From Panorpa germanica (taxonomy: Eukaryota; Arthropoda; Insecta; Mecoptera; Panorpidae): 64,000 bases of DNA. The notes beneath the pieces were generated by a model. It was given only the letters and a program-made list of their open reading frames with translations. It was not told the DNA's origin and searched no databases. Every line of letters starts with the position of its first letter. Within the stretch, counting starts at the first letter, position 1. The stretch is taken from assembly GCA_963678705.1 (NCBI GenBank), contig OY783214.1, positions 15,190,001-15,254,000 of the forward strand. Reading direction: 5' to 3'. Shown here one piece after another: positions 63,850 through 64,000 of the stretch. Made by a program: the position numbers and the translations under genes.

Positions 63850-64000
63850 CTGCAAATAATTTAGAATATTAATAGTAAATTACTAATTACTAACTATTAG
63901 TGTTAAATATCTTGGTCTTGGACCTCACGTTCTTAAAAGAGAACAGAACTGAATGTGTTTCCAGTCTCCATATTTCCTAGAACATGTTATGCGACGGTAC

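Noticed and set aside
1..64000. CRISPR arrays, integrons, phage or bacterial operons
   Set aside because: No regularly spaced short repeats or prokaryotic gene layout; all real genes have spliceosomal introns or splice sites.

Overview
The window is AT-rich animal DNA. It has split genes, GT-AG introns, many small non-autonomous DNA transposons and LINE remnants. Protein content points to an insect: a sickie/neuron-navigator gene, a CCAR1 gene and a cyclophilin. The insect order cannot be fixed from the sequence alone. No operon, CRISPR, rRNA or convincing tRNA was seen. All exon coordinates were read by eye from splice sites, and every chain called as a gene closes in phase.

Layout. (1) About 1.1-46.1 kb, minus strand: a long gene resembling insect sickie / vertebrate neuron navigator (NAV2). 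Its exons fall in a C-terminal block (1.1-9.7 kb) and a central block (18.1-24.8 kb plus one exon at 39.6 kb), with weaker exon candidates to 46.05 kb. The two blocks do not join in phase with the exons I can see, which suggests separate transcripts or a missed exon. (2) 46.97-52.50 kb, minus: a 13-exon CCAR1 gene encoding about 1149 aa. (3) 53.28-56.47 kb, minus: a second, intact, shortened CCAR1 paralogue of about 680 aa in tandem with it. It keeps most exon borders and phases but lacks the S1-like RNA-binding domain, the SAP domain and the charged linkers. (4) 57.05-58.14 kb, plus: a two-exon cyclophilin with a mitochondrial-type leader, head-to-head with the paralogue. (5) 58.1-62.3 kb: mostly empty AT-rich DNA with one MITE and a decayed GST-like fragment. 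(6) 62.29-63.85 kb, minus: the last exon of an unidentified Ser/Pro-rich protein with many R-R-x-S sites.

The sickie introns are crowded with repeats. The main one is an eight-copy, roughly 640-bp MITE family with perfect 16-bp terminal inverted repeats. Also present are a hAT-type element with an 8-bp target duplication, a 432-bp element with long inverted repeats, two families starting CCCAGTAAACA and CCCGCTAAACAC, and LINE 3' ends. No copy of the main MITE family lies in the compact CCAR1-cyclophilin block.

The most notable item is the tandem CCAR1 pair. The short copy dropped its nucleic-acid-binding modules, replaced the SAP exons with an unrelated 31-codon exon, and shares with the full-length gene an apparent GC-AG intron at the same position.
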